Below are positions 1 through 29,205 of a DNA stretch of 64,000 bases, piece after piece (positions within the stretch are counted from its first letter, which is position 1; each line of letters begins with the position of its first letter). Source of the DNA: Salvator merianae (Eukaryota > Chordata > Lepidosauria > Squamata > Teiidae); the NCBI GenBank assembly GCA_003586115.2, contig QVOM02000057.1:3064156-3128155 (forward strand), given 5' to 3'. The position numbers were made by a program, and so were the translations under genes. The notes beneath the pieces were generated by a model. The model was not told where the DNA came from. It saw only the letters and a list, made by a program, of their open reading frames with translations, and ran no database searches.

Positions 1-16410
<16,410 letters not shown>

Positions 16411-19400
16411 CGCCAGTTGTGCCCCCCCCTTTTCCAGTCCCCTGGCTCTGCCCACGTCCCTTCATCCGTCGCATGCAGTGCCTACCACATGTGGAGGACA
16501 AGACAAAAAGTCATAAAAAAAAAAGAAGAAAAACAAAACAAAAAAAGGATTAAGACAGAGAACATTTTAAAACTTCAGTGACCTTGCCCTCCTCCGAAAC
16601 CCTCTTCTCTCTCTGTCTCTCTCCTCATCTCTGGATTTTGTAGGGGCGAGGGGCCACTCTGACCTGCAACCCCCCCCCAGGTCAGAACATGTCTGCTTGG
16701 ATCCTGCACTATAACATGTTAATGCTTATTTTAACGCTTCTTTTATTTTATTTTTAATGACAAGGCATAGAATTTTTTAATTGTTGTGTTCTTATTTTAA
16801 TTTTCCTTTGCTTAATGGGACAATTTGTTTTTGTTTTTATGCCCTTTTACTTTTTTTAAAAAAAGGAATCTTTCTAGAGACTTTTGAAGATGTTTTATGC
16901 CCTCCCAAGGGCCGGTTGGTGCTGGCTCATGGCTTTAAACGGAGCACTATGAAGGTACCCTGGGAAAACGAGTCCTGATTGGTGGTGGCACAGCATTAAA
17001 AAAAACCAAACCACAGCCATGGTGACTGACTGTGTCCTAGAGAGTTAACTCTGGTGTGGGTGTTTTATCCATGTTAGTGGGTAAGGAAGCCTGCCGTTTT
17101 TGGGGGCAGGGGGAGTATTCTTTTGGGAAAGCGTTGATCGGAAGCATCTGTGTCATCTCTGTGCTTGAATGGAATGCAAACTGCCTTGTGCGCTTTGAAC
17201 AATCTCCGCTCCTTTGCCCTATTATGCTGGATTTTGGCCCATTTCTATAGCCTAGCCCTGCCTAGACCAAAGGAGGAACGGGAGTCGCGTCCGCACCTGA
17301 GAAAATTTCTCCAAGCCATCTCTGCGCTTCTCCCTCCCACCAGCAGAGGGCGTGCTCAGTGCCGGATTCACATCAGCGCAGCCTTTCCAGACGGGAAGTG
17401 GACATCTCTGTCTACCCTGCCTACCGGCCAGTGGTGCCCAGGAAGGTGCCGGGAGACCAGGGCAATCAACCATCAAGGCCAGTTAGCGCCGCTGACGCCA
17501 GTCCTCGAGAAGGAGGAGAGGAAGTACCCGCCGACACAGCCAGAGGGGCTTTCCTGACACTGAATCCTTGAAAGCAGAGAGTGGATCCTTCAGCCCCAGG
17601 ACCAAGGTGTTCGGTCTGGCACATCTTCGTTCGCTGCATCATCCTATCGGCTGTCGCTCACAGACGAATCCCTCAAACTCAGCTGGGCATGGAAAGGAGG
17701 CAAGGAAGGGGCAGCGGCCCTTGGTCAGCGTTCCTTTCTCTGCCCTGCTCTTCCCGCGAAATCCCCTTTCAGAAGGAAGAAACCCGGCCACCACGGTAGC
17801 CTCGGAAGCCCCGTGAGCCTCCTCGAATCTGCCTCCCCCGTGCGATTGGTGGGGTTCCTTTGCACCCCGCCGCCCCCGCACTTTCTCACACTCCCCTCCA
17901 GTCGCTGAGCACTTAGAAATAACGTGGGGGGGTGGTGGAGGAAACCGAACAGAGGGTCAGGAGAGGTACCCTGTCCGGGAAGTGTCCCACAGGTCCTTCT
18001 TTTAAAAACGGGCCAGCGGTTAGTGGCACGTACGTCTGCCTGTGTGGGTAGTGGAAGAGAGAAATCTATAGCTCAAAAAGAAAACAAAAAAAGATGGCTC
18101 ACACAGGCATGCCTACGTATCTCTTATCCTGCAAACCCTTTTTTTCTTTCCCTTCCTTTCCCCGTTCCCAACCAGAGAGGCCATCATGGTTTCTTTTTTT
18201 GGAAAGGATGCCTGGGTATCTTCAGAGGGCTTCCCTTCTCCAATGATAACAGCGTCTTCCCCCCGAATCTTGGCTCCTCCTCCTCCAACATGTCTCAGTT
18301 CCACCTAGGAACTCCTCTGCCCCCCCCAATACCAAAAACCAAGTGCCATTGTCCTATCCCTGACCCCCTTGAAAATCCAAAAGTCCTAGTGCCAACCTTC
18401 TGTATTGGTTAAGATTAGTGTTAAACGGGGGGGAGGGCGGGGAGGGAAGATGGGGGGATTTTTTTGTTTGTTTGGGGGTTTTTTGGTCCTTTTTTTTTTT
18501 AATTATAAAGATGATGGTCTTGATGTAAGAAATGTGCAATAATATTTTGGCCCTGCTGTTGACGGCCCAGGCAGTGGCTTGGATGGTGAACATTAAAACG
18601 GTAGCGAACCAGATTGAAAACCTGCTTTTTGGGGAGCAGAAGTTGCGCGGCCTCCCCTCATAGCCGGGCAGGCCGCATTTGCATTGAAGCGTCCGACGGG
18701 GCCTCCTCTCCCCGTCAAACAAGGCAGGAATCCTTTCTCCTCCCTCCCTTCCAGACGGCTCTCTCTATTCTCTATCCAACGTCATTCGGGTCTTCCCCGA
18801 GGATCGAGGTCGGCCCGGGAGAACTAGCAAAGCCCCCCAGTTTGGCGGACCCCGGGGTGTTTTCTAGGTGCCAGCGACGTCTGGTTTCTTTCTGAGCACC
18901 TCACTTCTGGCTCCAGCGTCCTAGCTTAGCCACGCCAGCGGTGGGGGTGCTTCCTGGGGTGCAGGCTGCCGAGGTGCCTGCCTCCGCCATCACATTCTTT
19001 TATTATTATTTTGGAGAGGAGAAAGTGTCAGGCGGTGAGGAAATGCCTAGAGGAACCTTCCACCCACCTGCAGGGCCGAAGCGGAAACCTGTTCCCTTTG
19101 TTCAACCACGTTAGTTTTCGAAAGGGGCGCTACCACGCACGGCGCTTGGATGCACCCCTCTGCTGATGCACTGCAAGATGGAGGCCATTTAATCCATCTG
19201 CTGGGTTGGGAGAGATTGGAGATCTGAAAGAGCATTAGCTTTGCCCAGACAATTCCCGCATTTGCGGTGCCCTTCCGCACCGGAACACGGTGGTCACGAG
19301 CGCCTGCTTCCCAGGAGCGTTTCCCGTACTTGAGCATCGTGGGCAGCTACCCACCTCCGTCTCTCTCTCTCTGTCTCTCTCTCTCTCTGATTTCCCAATT

Positions 19401-22400
19401 TGGATCTTCTTTGCCCATTCATATTTCTCTCTCTGTCCCCTCCCCTTTTCATTGAAATATAGTGTAAAAAGTAAATTGTATTTTAAGAAGAAAGAGGTGG
19501 TACCGGATTGCAGGTTTTCGTTTCCCAGCTTCCATCCGGCTCTTTTGAAAACACAGCTTCGCCTTTGTGATTAATGTCATTTTTGAATATTGTTTTAATT
19601 TTTCAATGCCATATTTCTTCGGGGGGGGGGGGGGAGAAGAGAGAGAGAGAGTGTGGGAAGCATTATCGCTCCAACCCCCCGGTCTCTGGTTTCCCCTACC
19701 TTCCCCCCCCCTTTTCACCCCATTTTGTTTCTCGTTCCCCTTCTGACGAACTCTTCTTAGCTTAATACTTGCTGCCGAAATGTTATAACAAGGACTTCTT
19801 TGTTGTATATAAGCTATTTCTTGACACATTAAAAAAAAAAAAAAAAGCAAGGGAGAGGGAGGGAGGGGGACGAAAGAGCCGTTAAAAAAAAAAGAAAGAA
19901 AAAAAATATGAAAATGGAAATTGTACATTGTGTAGAGAAAACAATACAAAAATCTCAAAAAAAAAGACAGCTTAGCCATGAATATTGTGAACGTTGTTTA
20001 ACGTCCTTTTGTAGTGTGATTTTTTTTTGTGTATGAAATTAAAATGTGCAAAAGGTGGTTTCCTAGAGCTGGGGGGGGGGGTTAGAGAAGAAAGCTGAGG
20101 AGGAGTTATGCAGCCTGGGTCACGTGCCCCCCCCCCATTCCCTACCCACCCCTCAAAAGCTGAAATGGACATGGTGGCAACCACCATTTCCAAAAACAGT
20201 GCCTTTTCTTCCTCTTCTGCAGGGCTTCTCCGCTGGTGGCCCCCTAGATGACCCTGAATTACAACTCCTAGAATTCTCCTCCCAGCATTCTGGGCCAACC
20301 ATGCCAGGAGTGAAATGCTGAGAGTGATAGTTCTGGGGGGCAGGCGGTCGGCTTACAAACAGAGCAACCCTGCTCTTAGGTTGGAAATGGGGAAATTCCA
20401 TATACTGTCAGCCCATCTACGACCCACGAGGACCTTCTTATCTCACACGCCCTTTGTGACTTCCTCAGCTGTCCTGAATTGTCAGGATCAGGGCTGGGTT
20501 GGAAGCGAGATAAGCGTTTTAGTATTACATTAATCTTCTTAAAAAACTATAAAACTGTATTTGCACTGCTTTTAACAATACGTTTAGCTTTGGGACAGTA
20601 TACGATTCTTTTTGGGTGTCCAGCAAGAAGGCTTCTTCCCCAGGGCTTCTTCAACTTGTCTGCCTCCTGTTTTACAAACGGGGCCGTTACCAATGGTTAG
20701 CAATTTCCTTCCACCCTCTGTCTATCACTGACCTTTCTATGCTACGGCGGTGTCTTTAAGTTTCTCATTTTTTCCCCCTGTGGTGTTCCTCTTAACCAAA
20801 AACAAGCAAGCAAACAAAACCCCCACCACCCTAAATATCTGTGTGGGACTTAAAAAAGAAGAGAAAACACTTATGCTAGGTCCATTTCAAGTTCCTTCAT
20901 ACTACCCCTCTAATAATCCAGATTATGATTCTTTTTGCAGGTGAATGGAGAGAGAGATTCAAGCAATCATAGCTGTTTGTTTGTTTGTTTGTTTGTTTTT
21001 AAAAAAAACTACCATCCTTCATGGTTTCTGACACATTCGTAATGACTCTAAAAAAGCTCTGGTGGTCATTCCTTGGCCCACTGGAAGGAAAAACTGGAAC
21101 CAGTTTCCTTGGACAGCAAACCTAGCCACTGTTTACATAGCTGATTAAGTGAGTGAAGCTCATACCTGGAGTATAAATGACAGCCCCACCAATTTAACCG
21201 AGCACCAAGCAGTATCCTTGAAACAAAGGTGGAAAACTTTCAAGAAGGGAGACCAAGGCCTGGTTTTGGCAGCCAGGCCTTTGCCATTTTCCTCGAGAGC
21301 CGTTGGTCTCGATTTCTTGCTATATCTTGAATTTCCCCTGACTTGTTTGCTTTCTCAAAGGAATTTACTCTTCATTGTTGTAGCCGAAGCCATAGCAAGA
21401 TAAGTGCATAAATGTCAAAAGAGGTCAAGCAATAATAGTATTTTGAAAGCTGATACAGTCAAAGGTTTGGTTCCAAATATTTGGGGGGGGAAAAAAAACT
21501 CGTAAAGCTCAAATTAGGTATTCTGAGTGAGGTTTTACTGTACCAGCCATTGCAGACTTCCTGCATCTAATTGCTGCTGGAAGAAAAGAAGGGCCTCTTT
21601 GCCTTTTTCCAGCCATAGGTCCCAAATCAGATGCTCTGAGGGACCAGTCGCCTTCTTAAGAAAGCTCGGCAATTCTTTGAAAGTAAAAAACAAAAACAAA
21701 TCAGGCTTCCAGTTCTCATTATGATCGTCACCTTGAAAGCAAACCCTGTAATGTTGATCTACTGATATGGGTCCCTTAATTTGGGGAAAGCCTCTGGTTT
21801 GGACAGTAAAAGAAAATAAAGCTTTAAAAACCTTGTGTGAACAGCTGAGGGTTAAATGAACTATACGTGAGCTGCCCTTCTCCTCTCTGCTGGGTTGAGT
21901 TAACCTTATAAGCCCTTATGCACGTGAAGTTAGCTGAGAAGAGCCTCTCCCCCTGCCATACCGTGAATATTTTGACTGATCTGTGCCTACAAGCACCAGT
22001 CATGGAATCAGGCAGAGATACTGAAGTGTTAGACTCAAATTCTCTCCCCCACAAAAAATCCAGACATTACACAGTTGTATCCTTTTTTCTGACAGGAAGT
22101 GTGACCCAGTCCCTTTAATGGATTGTGGGATAATTGTCTTGGAAGGATCTGACTTAGATTCTCAACAGAGGTCCCGGATTGCTTTGGCTTGGGATTTTGA
22201 TGGGTTGTGCGGTGATGGAAAGTTCCAGTATTTAGCCGCTGTTTCTCCATCACCACTCCTGTCTTGCCCCACTGTTACTATCAGCTTTCCAGGTTTGAGC
22301 AGGCCACGTGTACACAAAGCCTTGTTTTTTCCCTCTGTTGGGTTGGTCTTGAAGCAAAATCACAAAGAGATGTCCATCTGGCTCAAAAGGAGCAGGTTTC

Positions 22401-23326
22401 TAGTTAACTCTGGTCTCCTTTCCCCCTTGGCACATAGGAAGGCCTTTCCTTGGCCCAGAGAAGACCCTGTCAAGCTAAATGGAATGTCCATCGCCACCTC
22501 TTGGCTTATTTCCCTCACTGAGTCCTCCACTTCCACTTGCCATGTAGATTAGAATTTTAGGCTTGGTCACAAGTAGCTTCTTCCCTCCCCAAGTCCCTTC
22601 CAATTAAAGCTTGGACTTCAGCATCTCTGCTTTGAGCGTGAAGGTGGGGAGAGGAGTCAGGACCTTGTCATGGGGAGAACATCCAACATGAGGTCCTCCA
22701 GAGGTTTCTGAACACCACGTCCTGTCGTTCCTTGTCCTTAGTCATGCTTGGATGACACTGATGGGAGTTTATGGTTCCGCAACGTCTAGAGGAGCATGCA
22801 TCACAGCATGGCATTCAGCAAACAACGTCCCGCCTTGCAGTATTGGCTTCTTGTGTCTGTGAATCCCCAACCAAACACAGCCAGTGGTCAAGTAGAAGGT
22901 ACCTGCTTTGGGAATACTGCTGATTTAGCTCTTTCTCCTTGGATCAGCTATGCTGTAGTGGTCTCTGTCCTGGAGACATCTAAGGACTTCATGTGGATCC
23001 TCTCTGGGCAGGTCATATATTTCTCTAAACATTTTGCTTTCTTCTTCCTCTAGCTCAGGAATGGGAGCCAATCAGTGGTGATCTAGGGGCTCCAGCTGTG
23101 GCCCCCTAGATGTCTCTGGGCTATGGTTTCCATCAGCCCCAGCCAGTCTAGCCAGCAGCCATGAATGAGAGGAACTGTGGTCAGCCATGTTTTCAATACT
23201 TTGGCTTAGATGCTGGGTGCCAGTTGACATCATTCCAGATGTTCAAGCCCCAGAACCAAGAGGAGGTCTAGCAACATCTGGAAAGCCATTGTTCTGGTTG
23301 TTAAGATGCCATGAGAAATGTGACTC

Positions 23327-23374
<48 letters not shown>
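23327..23374. repeat. (TG)n(AG)n microsatellite
   Basis: A run of TG dinucleotides passes directly into about 15 AG dinucleotides within the probable 3' UTR of GATAD2B. Confidence 0.9.
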
Positions 23375-23376
<2 letters not shown>

Positions 23377-23740
23377 ATTTCAGTTGAGATCCTGCCATTT
23401 AAATCTCCCTTTGAAATCTTTCAAGTCCCGACAGGTGTGAGGGAAGTGGAAAGAATACAGGTCAGCAAAAAACTGCAACTGAATCATCCGAGAGGAAGGA
23501 AGGCCCTGTTAGGAGACTGGACCTTTTGCACACTTTTAAGAGGGCTTTTAATTTTTAATTTTTTGCATTGTGTTTTTGGATCTGGTTTAAAAGGAGAAGA
23601 TGAAGAAAAAGCTGTTAAATATTGCCAATTGATTATGCAGTGACCTGATTAAAATAATAATAATAATAATAATAAGCTAATTTTTGGAGAAAGGATTAAA
23701 AAAAAAACTTTGTAATATTTATCACTTGCAAGCTATGTTT

Positions 23741-23746
23741 AATAAA
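23741..23746 (+). terminator. GATAD2B: Candidate distal poly(A) signal AATAAA
   Basis: AATAAA in 'ctatgtttaataaagaaagg', followed by T/G-rich 'ggtttatacattttgatgtg' as a downstream element. A proximal AATAAA lies at 21815, and ATTAAA forms near 19827 and 20038 could be earlier sites. Confidence 0.5.
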
Positions 23747-24002
23747 GAAAGGAATGGTTTATACATTTTGATGTGAGTAGCGTATTTTGATTTTGGTTCT
23801 TGGCGTTGGGTGGAGGGAGGGGGAGGGGATTTGGAGAGAGGACTGGATTTTTTCTGGATCGGTTTTGTTGTTGTCAGATGCCATCAAATGTGGGCTGACT
23901 CCTCTTGAATCCATGGACACATCTATGTAGATCCCTGGGCAGATGCTGGGAAACGCGACCTTCCTTTCAGGCAGTTTTTTACCACTGCAGTATGGCCTCT
24001 TA

Positions 24003-24272
24003 AAGCCTGGATGGCTTTAAGAAAGGGTTAGACAAATTCACAGCGGTCAGGTGTATCGGTGGCTACTAGAATGGATGCCCAGGTACTGCCTCCAGGTTGG
24101 AGAGAGAGGCAGGAGGCCTCTAAAGGCCATTTGCAGGGAGTCGAGAGCAGGTGAAGTTACTGATTTCATTTTCTGCTTGAGATGCCCAGAAGCCATTGGT
24201 GGGCCGCTGTGTGAGATGGGTTGCCTGATTACATGGGCTGTGGCCTGATTCAGCAGGGCTCCTCTTACGTTC
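24003..24272 (+). mobile_element. CR1/L3-like LINE 3' end
   Basis: Sense copy: 'ctggatggctttaagaaagggttagacaaattc...gtgtatcggtggctactagaatggatgcccaggta...ggtgggccgctgtgtgagatgg...ctgattcagcagggctcctcttacgttc'. This is the first intergenic repeat after the probable GATAD2B 3' end. Confidence 0.75.
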
Positions 24273-26412
24273 AAATGTAAATTATACCAAGAGTTTCAGA
24301 AAGGGTCTAGAGCAGGGCAAATTCAGACCTTTCAAATGTTGCTGGATTGCACCTCCTATGAGCCCAGCTCCTCTGGAGGCAAGGGATGGTGGGAGCTGGA
24401 GTTCAGTGACACGTTTCAGAGGGCAACATTTTGGCCAACTCTAGTCTAAAGCCTTCTGCAACTTGTCCTCCTTGGCACCCTCACTGGCCACCTTGCTTGG
24501 TGAATAGACCTGCCAGCAAAGCCCATTCCTGGCCTCTTACAGAATAAAGGGAGGAGATGTCTTCTTCTCCTGTTCGTTGCTGGGAAACTGGAAGGGCAGC
24601 AAAGTGGCCTTTCTGACAAGCTAAACTACCAGACAAGCCAAACTACCAGCCCACAGATGCAGCCAATGGTACCATCAGCTGTGTGTGCAGGTGATGAGAT
24701 GGAGACTTCTCGTCGTCTCTCCACGCTCAATATGTCTTTGATTCATCAGCCATTCTCATGATAACCCCAGAAGCTTTTCAAACACTTGAACCTGGGGCTT
24801 CCTGCTTGCAGACTCTGCCTTTGAGCTGAGCTGAGAATCGTTAAAATCCTAGCATTCCCCCCCCCCCAAAGAAACAGGTTCTCTTTCCAGCAGTAAGAGC
24901 AAATCTATTCAAAACATTTGGGAAAGGGAATTGTTCAGAAGACGTTCCAGGAAATATTGTAGAGTTTGGAGAACCTTGTTCAATTCAGGTGGGATTGATT
25001 TTCTGCTTCACGGACAAGCCAACACCCTTGGGGTCCCCTGGTCCTTCTGGGTTTTCCTGACTCTGCTTCGCTTTTCAAGACCAGCTAAAGTCACCTGGCT
25101 GATTAAGCGTGACCAGAATGAAGGGCCTGTCCAAACCTATGCTCATCTAGAATCAAGCGAGGTAATCTAAGCACAACTTAGATCTGCGATTCCTTCAGGT
25201 TATCCGTTCATATCTAGTGCGATATGTTCTTGGCAAATGCTTCTGACCTACCCTCCGAAAAAAGGAATGATTAAATAAAATCAGACCAAGAGCCATTTTC
25301 TACTTTTTTTTCTTTTCTTTTTTTAATTTTCAGCACAGAGACAAGAAAGATTTCCAGACATCAATGCGGCAGCCTCAAGCTTTTGAAACCCTTCAGGGGA
25401 TGTCTTAGTTTGATTTGATTTGCAGAATGGGAACTGTGAAGCAGAAAGGACTGGGAGAAATCACAGATTTTTTAGAGGAGGGTGTGGGGGGGTTGCAAAA
25501 AAAAAAAAAAATTGGTTTAATGAAATGGTGATAAAGTATGGACATTTTAGAGCCCTAGTTTCTTACCTATGAAAATGGCGAAATTCCAGAAACTAGAAAA
25601 AATGAATCTAATCCTGTCTATGTGAAAACAATTCAATTTGGCAATTCAATTTCACTCTTCGAGAAAACACACTACCCCAAAATATTTCCATTTTTTTGTA
25701 TCAAAGCCTCATGTATATCGGTTGGAGTGAGTTCGTCAACTCCTTGTGTCGCCCCAGAAGGCAGAAGAATCTCCTGAGATGTTTGCAGAATCCAGTTTTC
25801 TTCCTGCTACCTTTTAAAAGACTGTTTCCTTTTACCTTTTTCATTCCTAGGGTTAACCTTTGCCATCTTTTTCCTCCTTTGCTAAGCAGCCGCTGTGGAA
25901 TTTCAAAAGCATGAGGAATTTCGCATTCAACAGGAATTACAGTCAAGGACAATGGAGAAGGTTTGGCCTTGAAATTTTTTTCCTCCCCCCAAAATGTTTT
26001 CCTGAGGGGTTCAGTTCTCTCCTTCTCCATCACCCTTACACCGTATCATCTCTCTTGCGTAGGAGCTTAGCTTTTCCACAGCAAGAGGCCTCCGATAATT
26101 AATCCCCCAGGAGATCCTTTGCTGTGGCTATTTAAAGCTTGGTTTCACAAAATACAAGTTTAAAAACAAATTTTAGGTTCAAAAGCATTTCCTTGTCTCA
26201 TTGGTACTAGCAATTTTATTCTTCTTCCTTTTCTTTAAAGATAGATCTATTCACAGTGGTTCGTCCAGACAGAGGCCATACTCAGTTAAAAAAGGGAGCA
26301 ATACATTCCTTGCTCCTGAATTTCCAACCTCAATGCCTCTTACAAGTTTTGGCCCACAGGAGCAAAGAGGTGGAAACTTTTTTCTTTTTTTCAGAAGAAG
26401 TCATTGGTCTGC

Positions 26413-26632
26413 AGAGATGTGCTGAACTACCTTGTTCTTTGAAAAACCCCGGTTCAAATTGAACCCGAACCAAGGGATCATATAACCAAGCGAATCAAGG
26501 GTGTTTCTCTGTAGTTTGCTTGTTTTGCTTGCAAATGCAACCACTTTGTTCGACAAAAAAGGTTCGAAGAACACACAAGCATAGTTGGTCGATTCAAACC
26601 GAACCCTTAAATTTCAGTTCATGCCTGTCCCT
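26413..26632. mobile_element. hAT-like MITE (copy 3)
   Basis: Begins agagatgtgctgaac and ends catgcctgtccctat. The interior carries GAACCC, TTCGAC, GGTTCGAAG and CGAACCC words. The flanks tggtctgc/tcgtctca agree at 5 of 8. Non-coding and older than the 27336 copy. Confidence 0.6.
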
Positions 26633-27335
26633 ATTCGTCTCAAACTGAAAAGCTCACTTCTATCCAAAAAAGTGATGTGTTAAAAAGGTGTCCCCATCTG
26701 TTCCCAACCTGATTTAAGGTGTTCTTCTGGACACTGGGTGATGACCTGACATTCTTGAGCTGTTTCTCTGATGGTTTGGAACAGAAAGGGTAGAAGGAAA
26801 TGGTGTGGAAGCCAATTGACAACGGGTGCCGAGACCCTATTCTTTTTTATGTGTTTAAAACAAGAACAGGCCCTTTTCTTTGAAGCTCCAAACAGGTAAC
26901 TTTTCATATGTGGCTAAAAAAAGTTCTGAAGTCCAGAGCTCACAAGATTACCAGTGAGTTAGTAACTGTTCTGACTTTAATCAAATGGGGCATTTTAATA
27001 AGATATTAGGTGAAGGGAGGGGATCTATCTTTTCATGGGCTCAGAATGAGAGATTCCAAGCATAAGGTATGCCTAGAGACTTGCAAATAGGTGTGTACAT
27101 CTTAGATTCTGACATTTTGGTACCAGATGTATCTATTTAAGGTCTTGATGCCACAGCTATAGGGCCTATAGTTTGCTAAAGATGAACCTTCCATAAAAAT
27201 GCTGTCTTTTCTATCTAGTGGTCCCTTGTATACATGGTTTGTTTTTCCCAACTCCTCTGAGATTCATTTATGGCTATCTTCAGCACTAAGAAACCCACTG
27301 GGGTTTCTTCTTCCCTGAAACTGTAGGTTTGGAAC

Positions 27336-27650
27336 TAGGGATGTGCAAATTTCGATTTGTATTCGAAAATTCGTTCGAATTTTTGTTTTCGCAAATTTTC
27401 ACATTTACAGTTTTCGAACGAAAACGAAAAATCCTATTCTTTTGCGAAAAACGAAATTCATTGATTTTTCGCAATTTTCGTTCTGTTTAAACCATGACAA
27501 TGGCATTTTCAATGGCATTTTTAATGGGAAAATGAATGCGAGAAATGCGAAAACAAAGGCAAAAAATGCATTTTTCGACAACGAAATTTGTTGACAAAAC
27601 GAAAATACAAATTTTCATTTGAAAATGATTTTTTTTCATGCACATCCCTA
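27336..27650. mobile_element. hAT-like MITE with perfect TIR and 8-bp TSD (copy 4)
   Basis: The termini TAGGGATGTGCA and TGCACATCCCTA are perfect 12-bp inverted repeats, flanked by perfect 8-bp duplications tttggaac (27328-27335 and 27651-27658). The 315-bp interior is AT-rich with many TTCG/CGAA words and encodes no transposase. The 8-bp duplication places it with hAT transposons. Confidence 0.9.
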
Positions 27651-28469
27651 TTTGGAACATTTTCCCCCACTACAAAGCATATACACTGTAGGCCATAGGC
27701 CAGAGCTGTTCTGGGTGGTGTAATATTGAACATTTGCAGAGCTTACCACCAAGCCGAGCTTGGCATGCTGAGTTAAATAAGTTTTTGTTTCTTCTTTCCC
27801 CACCCCCATTATTGCATTATTTGGTAACATATTGCAATTGTTTTAAATCTGTCATTTTGTTTCAAAATAGAGCTTATAGTTTATTTACTTTTAAAATAGG
27901 AGTTTATCATTTATTTGCTTATTTACTCTTCAACTAGCACTAGTAGTTTGTTTAATTTTTAAAAGCTTTGTTTAGCTTTGTTTGGTGCTACAAGTAACCT
28001 CCTACTAAGCTTCCAATGTTATTTGCTGTGGGTTTTTAGCTGAAGGACTGAGTAGTCCCTTTATTTTATTTTTTAAAAAACAAAAATGAATTTCTATTAA
28101 GCCTGGTAGTTGACTTTGGATACAACAAACTCTGTGCTTTCATAGTCATTAAAGCTAAGCAAAGCCTAATAATGTATCTTTGGATAGAAGGCCGCCGTAG
28201 CAACATTTCTCGTCTTTAAATTTGGCAGAAGGAAGTGTGGATTTTGTAGGCTGTGTGAACCCTTGTGGATGTTTATTTCACTACCACTGTTCTCTGTTGG
28301 GACTGGACAGTTGCAGTGGAAGCCAACATGCATGAACCCATTCAGAAGCACCCTCCCCTGCTGAAAACTGGTTCACGGGCTTCCTTAGAAGTCCATGCAG
28401 CATGTCATAGATGTCAAAGGCTGCTCCTGAACCAGGTTTCACCAGGGAGAGAGGCTGTTGGCTGGGTTC

Positions 28470-28801
28470 ACCCATGTTGAGTCATTGGTCTGTGGAACTG
28501 ACTACCAGAAGAGGAGGTGACAGCAACTAGCTTTAAGAAAGGTTGGACAAATTCCTGGAGGACAGGTGTGTCAATGGCGACTAGAGTGGATGCCGAGGTA
28601 CCAGCTCCAGGTTGGAGAGATAGGCAGGAGGCCTCTAAAGGCCATTTGCAGGGAGTGGAGAGCAGGTGAAGGTTTTGCCTTTATCGTCTGCTTGAGATGC
28701 CCAGAAGCGATTGCTGGGACACTGGGTGAGATGGGATGCTGGACTAGATGGGCTGTGACCTGATCCAGCAGGGTTCCTCTTAAGTTCTTATGTTCTTATG
28801 T
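28470..28801 (+). mobile_element. CR1/L3-like LINE 3' end with GTTCTTAT tail
   Basis: Starts near 'gagtcattggtctgtggaactgactaccagaagagg' and ends 'ctgatccagcagggttcctcttaagttcttatgttcttatg'. It therefore carries the intact 8-bp terminal repeats characteristic of CR1-clade 3' ends. Confidence 0.8.
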
Positions 28802-28989
28802 AAGGGAGTTAAGTGGAAATAGTTGTGTGATTTCTTAAAGCTATGAGGTAAATCCTTAAAGGTCTTGGATGTCCACTGGTGGGCCTTTGAAAGATATCTT
28901 TGAGCATTAGCTGGCTTTAAATTTAGCTTTGGTTACTCTTGGGCTGAGGAAAAGGTTCTAGTGGGCCATTTTGAGTGAATTTGAACAGG

Positions 28990-29205
28990 AAGGGCCCAGT
29001 CACACCTAAGTTTTAGTCCACTTTCAGACTGAGAGAACACATCAGCAAAGAAATAAGATGTTTCCTTTCAGCATTATCTAACTCAGAAAATCCACTTTGG
29101 GGTTAGATGATGTGGAAAGAAAATGATTCATCACTTTGCTGATATGTTCTTTCATTCCAAAAGTGGATGGAAGCCGGATTAAAATTTTGGTGTGACTGGG
29201 CCCTT
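28990..29205. mobile_element. Foldback MITE, 'cacacctaagtttta' family (copy 1)
   Basis: Left arm aagggcccagtcacacctaagttttagtcca is inverted at the right as gccggattaaaattttggtgtgactgggccctt. The arms are about 100 bp and nearly meet, with no coding sequence. Two related copies lie at 40372 and 42808. Confidence 0.8.

Larger units (their letters stand above)
16411..23760 (+). other. GATAD2B: GATAD2B 3' UTR (probable)
   Basis: About 7.3 kb with few transposon fragments except a short palindromic repeat piece (20240-20330) and another near 23070-23165. It contains T-, A- and G-runs, an AATAAA at 21815-21820 and another at 23741-23746, after which typical intergenic repeats resume. The low repeat content against the flanking intergenic region, and the long 3' UTR known for mammalian GATAD2B, support the call. 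The true end is not shown by sequence alone. Short open frames in it are not convincing. Confidence 0.7.
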
